The notes beneath the pieces are model-generated. The model was not told where the DNA came from. It searched no databases and saw nothing but the letters and a program-made list of their open reading frames with translations. A program made the position numbers and the translations under genes. From Rossellomorea orangium (GTDB lineage: Bacteria > Bacillota > Bacilli > Bacillales > Bacillaceae_B), in contig NZ_JAHWGH010000017.1 of NCBI RefSeq assembly GCF_019334305.1, positions 186,001 to 250,000 on the forward strand: DNA of 64,000 bases, given 5' to 3'. Positions 6,607 to 16,331 of this stretch are shown here, piece after piece; the stretch's first letter is position 1; every line of letters starts with the position of its first letter.

Positions 6607-9399
6607 TCAGAGCCAATCATCGATCAAAGACACCAAGTCAACCAAGTCTCCTTCTTTGACTTCCATCGAAGGAATCGATTGTAGAAAAGCTTTTCCATAT
6701 CTTGTTGTCATCACTCTACGGTCGTATACAATCACGATACCACGATCACTGCTCCTTCTTATCAACCTTCCCACCCCTTGTTTAAAGCGTATAATGGCTT
6801 CAGGTAAAGAGTGAGCGGAAAAGGGATTCTTCCCTTGTGCTTTGAGGATGTCCGATTTGGCCTGATTGACAGGATCATCCGGCGGGGAAAACGGAAGTCT
6901 CACCATGGCAAGACAGGATAAGTCCTCTCCTGGAATGTCCACCCCTTCCCAGAAACTGCTCGTCCCAAATAAAATCGCCTTTTCGAAGCGTTGGAAGTTT
7001 TTCGTCAGGCGGGTACGGCTACCTGAAGTGATCCCCTGGGCCATCAACACATATTCTTCTAATAAGCCACTTTCTTTCATGAGCTCATACGTTTTCCTTA
7101 ACATATCGTAAGAAGTGAATAAAATGAGCATTCGACCCTTAGTCGCTTGTGCGACCCCTATTAGATGGGAACTAATGGCTTCAATGTATTCTTCGTTTTG
7201 AACCTGTTGGATTTCAGGTACATCCGTTGGAATGAAAAGCCTGGAAACCTCATTATAATCAAAAGGAGAGGTAAGCTGAAGCTGTTTTACACCCTTATCG
7301 ATAAGACCTATCTCATTCAAGAAATAATTGAAAGATCCACTGACGGTCAGGGTAGCAGATGTCAGCACCACACTTTTCTTTTTGACGAAAATCTCACTCT
7401 GGAGATCCTGGTCGACGGTAATCGGCTGCGATTGAATAGAAAGACTGTTTGGCAACGATCTTGTGTCCCCATCCAGCCAGAGAACGTGGTTGTTCAGTTT
7501 ATTCAAGAACACCGTTTGAAAATTCGTTCTCAATTCTGTCCAATCCACTAAAAAGCTGAAGAATTCTTCAATCAAGGCTTTTTCTTTATCAAGGAGTTTG
7601 ATTTTCTTTTCCTTGATGGTATCCAACGCCTGTTGGAACTCTCTTTCTACGTACTTCATTCCTGAAATCACACGTTCCATCGACATGACGACCGGCTGCC
7701 AATAACTGCTCTTTTTCATTTCATCGGTAATGCGCAGCTGGATTTTTTGTATCCCCGTTCTCTTTTTTGCCTTCTTATAGAATACACTTGTCAATACAGA
7801 AATGGCTTCTTCCAAGTCCATATAAAACTGTCCAATTTTCGCATCCAGTTCAAAGGCATGTGTACCCAAATCCACCGAGTGACTGGTGAGAAGCTGATCC
7901 AGACGGTAAAACAATTGCTTGTGGTCCAGTGTCCCTAATTGGGAAGTGTTAAACTTAATGGAGAGATAATCCATGATAATCCCCAGATGTTGTCTTGCTG
8001 ACTTTTCCAAATGATGAGCTTCATCAATCACTAAATACTCATATGCAGGCAGCATACTGCTCTCCCTCACCATATCCGTCAGAAGCATAGAATGATTCGT
8101 GATGATGATATCCGCTTCCTGTGCGTTCTTTCGCGCTGAAAGATAGAAATCCTTCCCGACCCATGGATCTTTCGTATGAGCCAGGTGCCATCCATCATGT
8201 TTTAGACGATTCCAGAACAACTGCCCTCCTGAAGTGAGGTTCAGTTCATCCATGTCGCCGGACTCAGTCCGTGTCAGCCATACCAGAATCTGCATCTTTG
8301 TCAGGACCACATCGTACTGTGACTCATCTTCCCTGAGGGATTGCTCGAATTTGAACAGGTTGATGTAATGATTCTTCCCCTTCAAGAGAACGGTCCTGAA
8401 TGGAATTGGGCTGATTTTCTCCAATAACTTAATTTCTTTATGAAGTAATTGCTCTTGTAATTGAATCGTATATGTACTGATGACCACTTTTTCCTTGTTA
8501 CTCTTGGCAAACATGACGGCGGGCCATAAGTAACCAAGTGATTTCCCAACCCCGGTGCCAGCTTCGATGACTATATGCTTCGAATCATGAAATGCACGGG
8601 TGATTTCATGAATCATTTCCATTTGCTGCTCTCTTTTTTCGTAGAAAGGTACATGTTGTGCCAGATGTTCCTCTATATCGGGTTCATGAAAATGACGAGC
8701 TTCATCGGATGTCACAAAATGGCTTTTCTTTCGCAGGGCCAGGCCACGATAAACCTCTAATTCATCAGAAAGATCCTCTATATGTTTTTGTTTCTCTATC
8801 ACAATGCTGTCAAACAACAAATCAAGGTCACTCTTCAAGTGTTTCGATAGCTTGCAAAGCTTTTCAAGGGTGACCAATGGGAGCTTTGAAAGTTCTTCGA
8901 TAAAATATAGAAGAATTTCAGCTGTCACAAAAGCATCACTGTCAGCCTGGTGAGGTCTTACATGACTTAGCTCCAATGAATTGGAAAGCTCCGTCAGTTT
9001 AAAGCTGTCCGCGGATGGCAAAGCCACCTTTGCTAATTCCACAGTATCAAAGGCAGGTCCCGTAAATGGATTGTATCCCGCTTCTTCCAATTCTGCCTGA
9101 AGAAAGGAAAGATCAAATTGAACGTTATGGGCCACAAAGACACCATGATCCAAAAGCTCAAGAATTTTAGGTGCTATTTCATGAAAGGCTGGTGCACCCT
9201 TCACCATTTCATCGTTGATCCCCGTTAATTCTTCAATAAACACAGGAATGGGTTTTCCAGGTGATACAAATGACGTGAATTGATCTATGATCTTACCGCC
9301 TTCAATAATGACCGCTGATAGTTGAATGATTTTTTCTCCCTTTTTTGGAGAATTTCCTGTTGTTTCCAAGTCGATGACTACCAATTTATATGGGTACAT
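6607..9399 (-). CDS. dinG: DinG-type exonuclease/helicase-like protein
   Basis: A 930-residue fusion of an N-terminal DEDDh 3'-5' exonuclease (VVIDLETTG at the start, HNVQFDLSFL near 95, HQADSDA near 155) with an XPD/DinG superfamily 2 helicase core. The helicase part shows Walker A EAGTGVGKSLGYLWP, the DEAH box VIDEAHH, FGTSSFWEGVD and the motif VI-like QGVGRLIRR. The iron-sulfur cysteine cluster of gammaproteobacterial DinG is not visible, as is usual in Firmicutes, where the family may act mainly as a nuclease. The ATG at MYPYKLVV was preferred to a GTG three codons upstream because of SD spacing. Confidence 0.93.
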   Translation of the reverse strand: MYPYKLVVIDLETTGNSPKKGEKIIQLSAVIIEGGKIIDQFTSFVSPGKPIPVFIEELTGINDEMVKGAPAFHEIAPKILELLDHGVFVAHNVQFDLSFLQAELEEAGYNPFTGPAFDTVELAKVALPSADSFKLTELSNSLELSHVRPHQADSDAFVTAEILLYFIEELSKLPLVTLEKLCKLSKHLKSDLDLLFDSIVIEKQKHIEDLSDELEVYRGLALRKKSHFVTSDEARHFHEPDIEEHLAQHVPFYEKREQQMEMIHEITRAFHDSKHIVIEAGTGVGKSLGYLWPAVMFAKSNKEKVVISTYTIQLQEQLLHKEIKLLEKISPIPFRTVLLKGKNHYINLFKFEQSLREDESQYDVVLTKMQILVWLTRTESGDMDELNLTSGGQLFWNRLKHDGWHLAHTKDPWVGKDFYLSARKNAQEADIIITNHSMLLTDMVRESSMLPAYEYLVIDEAHHLEKSARQHLGIIMDYLSIKFNTSQLGTLDHKQLFYRLDQLLTSHSVDLGTHAFELDAKIGQFYMDLEEAISVLTSVFYKKAKKRTGIQKIQLRITDEMKKSSYWQPVVMSMERVISGMKYVEREFQQALDTIKEKKIKLLDKEKALIEEFFSFLVDWTELRTNFQTVFLNKLNNHVLWLDGDTRSLPNSLSIQSQPITVDQDLQSEIFVKKKSVVLTSATLTVSGSFNYFLNEIGLIDKGVKQLQLTSPFDYNEVSRLFIPTDVPEIQQVQNEEYIEAISSHLIGVAQATKGRMLILFTSYDMLRKTYELMKESGLLEEYVLMAQGITSGSRTRLTKNFQRFEKAILFGTSSFWEGVDIPGEDLSCLAMVRLPFSPPDDPVNQAKSDILKAQGKNPFSAHSLPEAIIRFKQGVGRLIRRSSDRGIVIVYDRRVMTTRYGKAFLQSIPSMEVKEGDLVDLVSLIDDWL

Positions 9400-9461
9400 G
9401 TTATTCACTGCCTTTATTTAGATCCTACTCTTATGATTTTCTAAATAAGTGTACCATAAAC

Positions 9462-9500
9462 AAAAAAGCAAGTCTCCTATTCCAAAATTAGAAGACTTGC
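9462..9500 (-). terminator. Terminator after panD
   Basis: Minus-strand stem GCAAGTCT/AGACTTGC with a loop of about 17 bases and a run of six T, directly after the panD stop. Confidence 0.8.
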
Positions 9501-9507
9501 CCATCTC

Positions 9508-9891
9508 TTATAATATTGTCGCTTCAGGTTCTGTTCCGATCATATCAATCACGCGGTTATTTTCTCCCATGATGGCCACTTTCGGGATATGGTCATGTAC
9601 CATTTCCTCAGCTATCAGTTTATACGAAATGATGATCACGATATCACCTTTTTGAACGAGTCTTGCAGCTGCTCCGTTCAAACAGATGACGCCGCTTCCT
9701 CTTTCCCCTGGTATGATATAGGTCTCCAGGCGGGCACCGTTATTGTTGTTGACGATCTGAACCTTTTCGTTAGCCATCATTCCGACAGCATCCAAGATAT
9801 CCTGATCGATGGTAATGCTCCCCACGTAATCAAGATTGGCTTCCGTTACAGTCGCTCTATGAATTTTTCCACTCATCATCGTTCTAAACAT
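9508..9891 (-). CDS. panD: Aspartate 1-decarboxylase proenzyme
   Basis: Makes beta-alanine from aspartate for pantothenate. The 127-residue proenzyme self-cleaves between Gly24 and Ser25 ([10 protein letters not shown]) to form the pyruvoyl cofactor; the serine becomes the pyruvoyl group. [17 protein letters not shown] is the conserved core. AGGAGGATTTAA precedes the ATG, and the gene overlaps the panC stop by 8 bases. Third gene of panBCD, followed by a strong terminator. Confidence 0.97.
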   Translation of the reverse strand: MFRTMMSGKIHRATVTEANLDYVGSITIDQDILDAVGMMANEKVQIVNNNNGARLETYIIPGERGSGVICLNGAAARLVQKGDIVIIISYKLIAEEMVHDHIPKVAIMGENNRVIDMIGTEPEATIL

Positions 9892-10753
9892 TTAAATCCT
9901 CCTCCGAATCTACACTGATGATTATATTATCTATTAACCTTGCCTGTTGGAATTGGACGGCCAAAGCTATGATGATGTCACCTTCCAGTCGCTCCAGTTC
10001 TTCAAGCTCCGGGTAGGAATACACTTCCACATAATCGATGGTCCCTGAAGTACGACCTTGAATATCATCTGAAATTTTCTTTGTAATGACAGATGGGTTC
10101 CGCTCTCCATCTTCAATACTCTTTCTTGCTGCTTTCAAACTTCGATAGAGAAAAGGGGCTTCTACTCTTTCTTTAGGAGATAAATAGACATTTCTAGAGC
10201 TCTTGGCAAGCCCATCCTCTTCCCGAACGGTAGGGACCCTTACGATTTCCACGGGAAAGAAATATTCACTTACCAGTCCTTCTACGACCGCAACTTGCTG
10301 GGCATCCTTCTGGCCGAAGTAAGCTCTGGTAGGCTGCACGAGATGAAATAATTTTGTCAGGACGGTAACCACCCCATCAAAATGACCTTCCCGCTTCCGA
10401 CCGCACAGTACATCAACACGCTCTTTCACGCTCATTGTCACTGACTGTTTTCCCCTGTAAACGTCAGCCGCTTCTGGAATGAAGAGGATATCGACTCCAG
10501 CCTTCCTTGCTAACTCTGTGTCTCTGTCAACATCCCGGGGGTAGCGGTCAAAATCTTCGTTCGGTCCAAACTGAAGTGGATTCACAAAGATACTCATCAC
10601 GACGATTTCATTGTTGACCCTGGCTTCTTTTGCCAGAGTCAAGTGCCCCTCATGGAGAAACCCCATGGTAGGGACGAATCCTATCGTTGTTCCAGTATTC
10701 TTTAAATGATCTATATGCAGTCTCAAATCACCAATAGATGTTATGACGTTCAT
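9884..10753 (-). CDS. panC: Pantothenate synthetase
   Basis: ATP-dependent condensation of pantoate with beta-alanine. The 289-residue protein has the HIGH-like nucleotide motif [15 protein letters not shown] near residue 30, then [19 protein letters not shown] and the KMSKS-like [11 protein letters not shown] near 185. The ATG overlaps the panB TGA, so translation is coupled. Middle gene of panBCD. Confidence 0.97.
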   Translation of the reverse strand: MNVITSIGDLRLHIDHLKNTGTTIGFVPTMGFLHEGHLTLAKEARVNNEIVVMSIFVNPLQFGPNEDFDRYPRDVDRDTELARKAGVDILFIPEAADVYRGKQSVTMSVKERVDVLCGRKREGHFDGVVTVLTKLFHLVQPTRAYFGQKDAQQVAVVEGLVSEYFFPVEIVRVPTVREEDGLAKSSRNVYLSPKERVEAPFLYRSLKAARKSIEDGERNPSVITKKISDDIQGRTSGTIDYVEVYSYPELEELERLEGDIIIALAVQFQQARLIDNIIISVDSEEDLNV

Positions 10754-11589
10754 TTTTTCAACCCGCCATACAGGGAATCAAGTTCTTCATCCCGCATGGA
10801 AAAGGAATGTCCATCAGTCGGGAAGCTCTTACCCTTCACTTCTTCTATATAACTTGTTAAGCTGTTATGAATGACTTCAGAGGCATTTCCATATTGTTTG
10901 ACAAACTTGGGCACACGGTTTACCCCATAAGTGACAAGGTCATGAAAGACCAGCACTTGACCATCTGTTTCAACTCCGGCACCGATTCCGATCGTCGGTA
11001 TCGTTAACGCTTCCGATATCTCCTGTGCGATTTGCTTCGGTACACATTCGAGCACGAGGGCAAAAGCACCCGCCTGTTCACATTTTATGCTGTCGTCAAT
11101 CAATTTCCGTGCCGTGTCTGCCGTTTTCCCTTGTACTTTATATCCTCCAAGAACGCCTACAGATTGTGGAGTCAATCCTAGATGAGCCACCACGGGAATT
11201 CCCGCACCGGTCAGGTCTTGAATACGATCGATAACATGGGCTCCCCCTTCGACCTTAACGGCATGTGCTCCTCCCCGCTGGAGAATCTCTGCAGCCGATT
11301 TCAGGGTTTCTTCTCTCGTTAAGTGGTACGTCATAAACGGCATATCCGTTACGATGAAGGTGTTTGTTGCCCCTCTTCTTACAGCTTTGGTGTGATGAAT
11401 CATATCATCGATCGTCACGAGTACTGTAGACTCATAACCTAAAACGACCATCCCCAGGCTGTCTCCGACCAAAATGATATCGATTCCCGCTTCTTCTGCT
11501 AATTTGGCACTTGGATAATCATACGCGGTGACCATGGAAATCTTCTCTTTTTCATTCTTCATCTTAAGAAAATCTGTAGTTTGTTTCAT
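10750..11589 (-). CDS. panB: 3-methyl-2-oxobutanoate hydroxymethyltransferase
   Basis: Transfers a hydroxymethyl group from methylene-tetrahydrofolate to ketoisovalerate, the first pantothenate step. The 279-residue TIM-barrel enzyme shows [32 protein letters not shown] (metal-binding Asp) and [10 protein letters not shown]. The ATG at [11 protein letters not shown] was chosen because AAGGAGGATAAT precedes it and the homologue starts there. First gene of panBCD; a structured leader with a terminator hairpin lies upstream. Confidence 0.97.
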   Translation of the reverse strand: MKQTTDFLKMKNEKEKISMVTAYDYPSAKLAEEAGIDIILVGDSLGMVVLGYESTVLVTIDDMIHHTKAVRRGATNTFIVTDMPFMTYHLTREETLKSAAEILQRGGAHAVKVEGGAHVIDRIQDLTGAGIPVVAHLGLTPQSVGVLGGYKVQGKTADTARKLIDDSIKCEQAGAFALVLECVPKQIAQEISEALTIPTIGIGAGVETDGQVLVFHDLVTYGVNRVPKFVKQYGNASEVIHNSLTSYIEEVKGKSFPTDGHSFSMRDEELDSLYGGLKK

Positions 11590-11630
11590 ATTATCCTCCT
11601 TCTTTTCAGTCAGAGGTGACGAAACGTTCA

Positions 11631-11644
11631 TGAAAGCACTTTCA
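11631..11644. promoter_or_regulatory. cre-like palindrome between the pan attenuator and panB
   Basis: TGAAAGCACTTTCA matches the CcpA operator consensus TGWNANCGNTNWCA except for one base of the central CG. It lies between the leader terminator and the panB SD. One mismatch at the centre makes real CcpA binding uncertain. Confidence 0.35.
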
Positions 11645-11654
11645 TTATAAACAT

Positions 11655-11684
11655 AAAAAAACCTCCTGTTAAAATGACAGAAGG
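11655..11684 (-). terminator. Attenuator-type terminator in the panBCD leader
   Basis: Minus-strand stem CCTTCTGT/ACAGGAGG (one G-U pair), loop CATTTTA, then seven T. It lies about 65 bases before the panB start and downstream of two further hairpins, so read-through into panBCD could be regulated here. Confidence 0.75.
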
Positions 11685-11699
11685 ATCATAAGTGTTTGA

Positions 11700-11813
11700 C
11701 ATCATGGTTTCGACCCTCTGTCCCAGTCCATAATGGATCAAGGCAGAAATAGTATTCTAAACATGCTTCATTTTACAGGTGCAGTTCTTACGATACTGCC
11801 CAATGAGATTATA
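11700..11813 (-). ncRNA. panBCD 5' leader, candidate pan RNA motif (two tandem hairpins)
   Basis: After a -10 TATAAT on the minus strand the leader forms hairpin 1 (GCAGT, loop ATCGTAAGA, ACTGC) and hairpin 2 (CATTATGG pairing with CCATGATG around an inner GAC/GTC stem), followed by the terminator hairpin. Tandem stem-loops with bulged adenines upstream of panB are known in Bacillus as the pan RNA motif; its ligand has not been established as far as I know. The match here is from position, tandem arrangement and general shape, not from a covariance model. Confidence 0.55.
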
Positions 11814-11819
11814 TCATAA

Positions 11820-11862
11820 AACAGCGGGATGGAAGTACAGGTTTTGTCTCCATCCCGCTGTA
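11820..11862 (-). terminator. Terminator of birA
   Basis: Minus-strand 12 bp stem ACAGCGGGATGG/CCATCCCGCTGT with a loop of about 17 bases followed by TTTTAT, immediately after the birA stop. The leader promoter of panBCD begins just downstream. Confidence 0.85.
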
Positions 11863-11864
11863 AA

Positions 11865-12848
11865 TTATATATTTACTTCAATATCGGCAGAGTATATCTG
11901 ATGGATGGTTCCATCAGCATCCTCGATCTTAAGGACTCCATCCTCCGTAATTCCTAGCGCCTTGCCCTCAATGGTTCCATTAATGGTTCTTGCCCGGATT
12001 TTCTTCCCAATACTGATGGCATAGCTCTCCCATAAAAGCTTGATGGGGGTGAACCCTTCTTTCATATATAGAGAGTACAAAGACTCTAAACGTTCGAGAA
12101 GCCTTTGAACCAGTTCAGATCTTGATAGGCTTTTTCCCTGTTCGATGGAAAGAGACGTTGCTATTCTTTGAATCTCATCAGGGAAGTGTTCCTTTGTCTG
12201 ATTGACATTCATTCCGATACCGATAATGATCGAATTGATTTTATCCGATTCGGCTTGGAGCTCCGTCAGGATACCTGTTACTTTCCTTCCATCTATGAGT
12301 ATATCATTCGGCCATTTGATTTGAGGATGAAGGTCCGTTACTTCCTCGATTGCCTGGACAACAGCCACGGCTGCGATTAGTGTGAATTGAGGTGCCTTTT
12401 GAGGCGGGAGGAGAGGCTTTAATATCAGGCTCATCCAAATACCAGTTCCTTTTGACGAGTGCCACTCCCTCATCAATCTGCCTCTTCCTGCTGTCTGTTC
12501 ATCCGCAATAACCAAAGTTCCTTCTTCGGCCCCATCACTTGCAAGGGTATGTGCGATCCGCTGAGTACTAGGGACAGATTCTTCATAATGGATGACGGTC
12601 CCTAACGTACGAGTCTTTAGACCAAGACGGATTTTACTTTCTGTGACACCGTCGGGGGTTTCAATGATGCGATATCCTTTTTTTCTTACAGCTTCCAGAA
12701 CAAAGCCTTCTTTACGAAGCTCTTCAATATGTTTCCAAATCGCTGTTCTTGAACAGCCTGCAAAATCCGCAAGAGCCTGCCCTGATAAAAATTCCTGATC
12801 TGACTCAAATAGGGCTTGAAGGACTTTTTTCCTTATAGTCGACTGCAT
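11865..12848 (-). CDS. birA: Bifunctional biotin-protein ligase / biotin operon repressor
   Basis: Attaches biotin to acetyl-CoA carboxylase and pyruvate carboxylase and represses biotin genes. The 327-residue class II protein has an N-terminal winged helix (LADFAGCSRTAIWKHIEEL, about 25-50), the ligase loop GRGRLMREW near 120 and the substrate strand KWPNDILIDGRKVTGIL, then a C-terminal SH3-like domain. The ATG at MQSTIRKK was preferred over a GTG upstream that would lie on top of the SD AAGGAGG. It overlaps the cca stop by 16 bases, so cca-birA form an operon as in B. subtilis. Confidence 0.96.
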   Translation of the reverse strand: MQSTIRKKVLQALFESDQEFLSGQALADFAGCSRTAIWKHIEELRKEGFVLEAVRKKGYRIIETPDGVTESKIRLGLKTRTLGTVIHYEESVPSTQRIAHTLASDGAEEGTLVIADEQTAGRGRLMREWHSSKGTGIWMSLILKPLLPPQKAPQFTLIAAVAVVQAIEEVTDLHPQIKWPNDILIDGRKVTGILTELQAESDKINSIIIGIGMNVNQTKEHFPDEIQRIATSLSIEQGKSLSRSELVQRLLERLESLYSLYMKEGFTPIKLLWESYAISIGKKIRARTINGTIEGKALGITEDGVLKIEDADGTIHQIYSADIEVNI

Positions 12849-14029
12849 GTTTCGAGCCACCTCCTTATCTCTTCTTTATCATTGGGTACTGTTTCATTGA
12901 CAATATTCCTTTCAATTTCAGATAATCGTTCTTTGATCCAGGGACCTCCCTGTTTTGCCGACCATGCCATCAGATCATGACCGGTTACGTTGAGCTGCTG
13001 CCTGGATGTGATCACAAGCTGATTGAATTGCTTCTTTAATTCTTCTGATGAAACACTCCCTGAAGGGTCCAAACACCCATATACTGCTTCCACATTAAGC
13101 GCGGCATCAAGCCCTGCACGATACAGTAAATGCTTTGTCCATCCGGTTGTCTTTCTCTCCTTTAGGATGGCTAATTCTTTAGAACGGGAATGGATCGTTT
13201 TAGTAGGAAGTCTCCAAGTTTTCAAAAAACCTTGAAGATCTTCATTTCCCATATAATAGAGTAAAAGTAACCATGCCTGATGTTGGTCTAATCTATCCAA
13301 TTGGTGAAGTTCGGTTAACTTCAGAAGCTCAGCATGAAAGTTGCTTATACCGGGGAGCTCCCTATAAAGGTTCGTGTGGACTAGAAGTTTCAATCCTTCT
13401 TCCTTCCACTTACCTCCCAGGATCTTTTCAAACTCCGCCGTCTTTCTTTCCACTGCTATATGTTCCAGTAGACCGGAGTGCTCGCAAAGGGCATCTAATG
13501 TTGAGTGCTCGACTGTGAACCCTAATTGACTGACGAACCGGACTGCCCTCATCATACGCAAGGCATCCTCAGAAAATCTCGATGCGGGTGAGCCCACGGT
13601 CCGAATCAACTTATTATGTATATCTTCTTTTCCATTAAAAGGATCTACCACTTGACCAACCCCATCCATGGCCATACTATTCATGGTAAAATCCCGACGC
13701 TTTAAATCACCTTCAAGTGAACGGATGAATTCCACTTTGTCCGGCCTTCTATAATCAGTATAGGAAGATTCGGTTCTAAACGTGGTGATTTCATACTCCC
13801 TGCCTTCTTCCATGACGAGGACCGTTCCATGATCAATCCCGATGTCAAACGTCTTTTGGAAAATCCTCTTCACTTCATCAGGATAGGCAGAAGTGGCTAT
13901 ATCTACATCGTTTATTGTCCTGCCCAGGAAATAATCCCTCACAGAGCCTCCAACAAAGTAGGCTTCGAAGTCTGCCTCTTCTAGTTTTCTGAGAACGGGT
14001 ACCGCTTGTTGAAATATGCTTGGTAACAT
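12833..14029 (-). CDS. cca: CCA tRNA nucleotidyltransferase
   Basis: Adds or repairs the 3' CCA end of tRNAs. The 398-residue class II enzyme has the nucleotidyltransferase signature YFVGGSVRDYFLGR near residue 25 with the metal DxD in NDVDIATSA, RRDFTMNSMAMDG near 110, and the EDALRMMRAVRF neck motif near 155. Length equals the B. subtilis enzyme within one residue. It sits 50 bases after bshA and overlaps birA. Confidence 0.96.
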   Translation of the reverse strand: MLPSIFQQAVPVLRKLEEADFEAYFVGGSVRDYFLGRTINDVDIATSAYPDEVKRIFQKTFDIGIDHGTVLVMEEGREYEITTFRTESSYTDYRRPDKVEFIRSLEGDLKRRDFTMNSMAMDGVGQVVDPFNGKEDIHNKLIRTVGSPASRFSEDALRMMRAVRFVSQLGFTVEHSTLDALCEHSGLLEHIAVERKTAEFEKILGGKWKEEGLKLLVHTNLYRELPGISNFHAELLKLTELHQLDRLDQHQAWLLLLYYMGNEDLQGFLKTWRLPTKTIHSRSKELAILKERKTTGWTKHLLYRAGLDAALNVEAVYGCLDPSGSVSSEELKKQFNQLVITSRQQLNVTGHDLMAWSAKQGGPWIKERLSEIERNIVNETVPNDKEEIRRWLETCSRL

Positions 14030-14079
14030 TTATAACACCTGCTTTATTGTCATCGTATTAATGACGGAGACTGGTCTGC

Positions 14080-15204
14080 TCATAAAAGATCTCTGTATAT
14101 TCTTTCATACTGTTCAACAATTTTGCTGGAGTGGAATTTCGTCCTGGCCGTATGAAGAGCATTTATTGATAATGTATTATGGAGTTGATCATCTTTCAGC
14201 AATTGAAGTGATCTCGCTGCTACCTGTTTGACGTTGCCGATTTCACAGATAAATCCATTGTACCCATCCTCGATGACTTCAGGAATTCCACCTACATTTG
14301 TACCAATACTCGGAACACCGCAAGCCATCGCCTCGAGTGCAACAAGGCCGAAACTCTCTTTTTCTGACAGTAAAAGCTTGATATCACTGATTGAGTAGAG
14401 TTCTTCCAGATTGTCTTGCTTTCCAAGGAAGAGGACCCGATCCTCTAATCCAAGTTCTCTTACCTGTTTGCATATGAGCGTCATTTCAGGTCCGTCCCCT
14501 ACAAGGAGAAGCTTGGCAGGGATTTCCTCTTGGATCAAGTGGAAAGAGGCGACCACATCGGTCACCCTTTTTACACCACGGAAGTTCGAGACATGGATGA
14601 TGACTTTTTCATGATCTTTGATTCCATATTCGCTTCTAAGATGACGCGAATCTACTTCTTTGTAGACCCTCTCATCAATAAAATTATAAACCGTTTGTAT
14701 TTCTTTATCAGGTTGAATCAAATCGTTGGTTTGTTTCACAAGGGCTGAAGAAACCGCCGTCACGACATCCGACTTCTCAATGCCAAAACGAATGGCACCG
14801 GTCAAAGACGGATCATACCCAAGTACCGTGATATCGGTACCGTGCAAAGTGGTGACGATTTTGACATCCTTCCCTGACATTTGTTTCCCTAATATAGCAC
14901 ATACCGCATGGGGGATGGCATAATGCACATGCAGGATGTCCAGGTTTTCACGTACCGTGATCTCTGCCATCTTATTCGCCAGTGCTAAATCATAAGGGGG
15001 ATATTGAAAGACTGAATACTGGCTTACTTCTACTTGATGAAAATAAATGTTGTGATACATCTTGTTCAATCTGAATGGGATGCTCGAGGTAATAAAATGT
15101 ATTTCATGGCCTTTCTCAGCCAGTAATTTACCGAGTTCCGTTGCGACGACACCGGAACCACCTACTGTAGGATAGCAGGTTATTCCTATTTTCAACTTCT
15201 TCAT
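14080..15204 (-). CDS. bshA: N-acetyl-alpha-D-glucosaminyl L-malate synthase (bacillithiol)
   Basis: GT4-family glycosyltransferase that joins UDP-GlcNAc to malate, the first bacillithiol step. The 374-residue protein begins [20 protein letters not shown], the glycine-rich acceptor loop, and has the C-terminal nucleotide-sugar motif [19 protein letters not shown] (E-x7-E). SD AGGAGATTAATTGT. Immediately downstream of bshB1, so two bacillithiol genes are adjacent; mgsA and dapB lie upstream in the same run. Confidence 0.95.
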   Translation of the reverse strand: MKKLKIGITCYPTVGGSGVVATELGKLLAEKGHEIHFITSSIPFRLNKMYHNIYFHQVEVSQYSVFQYPPYDLALANKMAEITVRENLDILHVHYAIPHAVCAILGKQMSGKDVKIVTTLHGTDITVLGYDPSLTGAIRFGIEKSDVVTAVSSALVKQTNDLIQPDKEIQTVYNFIDERVYKEVDSRHLRSEYGIKDHEKVIIHVSNFRGVKRVTDVVASFHLIQEEIPAKLLLVGDGPEMTLICKQVRELGLEDRVLFLGKQDNLEELYSISDIKLLLSEKESFGLVALEAMACGVPSIGTNVGGIPEVIEDGYNGFICEIGNVKQVAARSLQLLKDDQLHNTLSINALHTARTKFHSSKIVEQYERIYRDLL

Positions 15205-15208
15205 ACAA

Positions 15209-15910
15209 TTAATCTCCTAACAAATCTTGATGCAGGATGAGCGTGTTATAAGAAAAGAATCCTTCAGCATAGCGAATTCCCGCTTCTTTTCCCATCATTC
15301 TCTCCCTCGCTTCGACCGCTTCGATGTATCCATCTGTCAAAGGAGTGGATACTCCGTCGGCCCCTTTAGTGAACTGGCTGCCATATGCTTCCAGACTGGA
15401 AATCTTCGCTTGCACATATGGTTCAATATCAACCACAAATTGAGGTTTGTGAAAACCGTTGATCATGTAAAAATACAGGTGGCCCGCCTTGTGAGCAGGG
15501 ATGCCAGGTTGAAACTTCCGGATTCCCGCAGAGAAAAATGCTTCTTTCACAAGTCGTGAAGCATTCCCGTGATCAGGATGCCGGTCTTGATCATATGGAG
15601 CAAAGATTGCTTTCGGTTGATACGTTCTGATTACGTCTACGACTTTCCCGATGTTTTCTTCTGTTATGTATATTCCCCTGTCCGGTATATCCAGTGTCAC
15701 TCTTTCATATGCCCCGAGGATGTCAGCCGCTTTCAAAGCTTCGCCTTCCCTCAGGGATACCGAACCATTCGAAGATAGCTCTGCCTTTGTCAGATCGCAA
15801 ATCACAATCTTCTTTCCTTCAGAAGCATATTTCGCAAGCGTCCCCCCCATGCCGATTTCTACATCATCAGCATGAGCCCCGAACGCCAGGATGTCTATTT
15901 GTTCACTCAC
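15209..15910 (-). CDS. bshB1: GlcNAc-malate deacetylase (bacillithiol)
   Basis: LmbE-family Zn deacetylase that removes acetyl from GlcNAc-malate. The 233-residue protein carries [14 protein letters not shown] near the N terminus (metal His, Asp and catalytic Asp) and [12 protein letters not shown] near 112. Start is GTG after AAGGAGGAATAAT, just behind the mgsA stop. With bshA it covers the first two bacillithiol steps; the bdr gene about 42 kb away supplies disulfide reduction. Confidence 0.95.
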   Translation of the reverse strand: MSEQIDILAFGAHADDVEIGMGGTLAKYASEGKKIVICDLTKAELSSNGSVSLREGEALKAADILGAYERVTLDIPDRGIYITEENIGKVVDVIRTYQPKAIFAPYDQDRHPDHGNASRLVKEAFFSAGIRKFQPGIPAHKAGHLYFYMINGFHKPQFVVDIEPYVQAKISSLEAYGSQFTKGADGVSTPLTDGYIEAVEARERMMGKEAGIRYAEGFFSYNTLILHQDLLGD

Positions 15911-15911
15911 A

Positions 15912-16319
15912 TTATTCCTCCTTATCCCTTACGACACTCCGCCACTCTATATCTCCTTTTTCGAGACCTCTAACCAGGACTTCAGCCGTACCCATATTGG
16001 TGGCAAGAGGAACGGCATATACATCGCACAACCTGATCAACGCCGACACATCCGGTTCATGGGGCTGAGCTGTCAGGGGATCCCGAAAGAATAGGATGAG
16101 ATCCATTTTATTATTGGCGATATATGAACCTATCTCCTGGTCTCCACCAAGTGGACCCGAACGAAACCGATGAATGGGTAACCCTGTTTCTTCCCCGATC
16201 CTTTTTCCAGTAGTACCAGTGGCAAAAAGGGAATGTTTTTCTATGATTGACTTGTATGCCAGTACAAATCGAATGAGATCATCTTTTTTCTTATCATGAG
16301 CAATTAGCGCAATATTCAT
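15912..16319 (-). CDS. mgsA: Methylglyoxal synthase
   Basis: Converts dihydroxyacetone phosphate to methylglyoxal and phosphate. The 135-residue protein shows [12 protein letters not shown], the phosphate-binding ATGTTGKRI near 35 and [10 protein letters not shown] with the catalytic Asp60, followed by [14 protein letters not shown]. The ATG follows AAAGG at 9 bases; a GTG three codons earlier would overlap the SD. It lies between dapB and bshB1; linking toxic methylglyoxal production with bacillithiol genes makes sense because bacillithiol takes part in its detoxification. Confidence 0.96.
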   Translation of the reverse strand: MNIALIAHDKKKDDLIRFVLAYKSIIEKHSLFATGTTGKRIGEETGLPIHRFRSGPLGGDQEIGSYIANNKMDLILFFRDPLTAQPHEPDVSALIRLCDVYAVPLATNMGTAEVLVRGLEKGDIEWRSVVRDKEE

Positions 16320-16331
16320 AACACTCACCCT

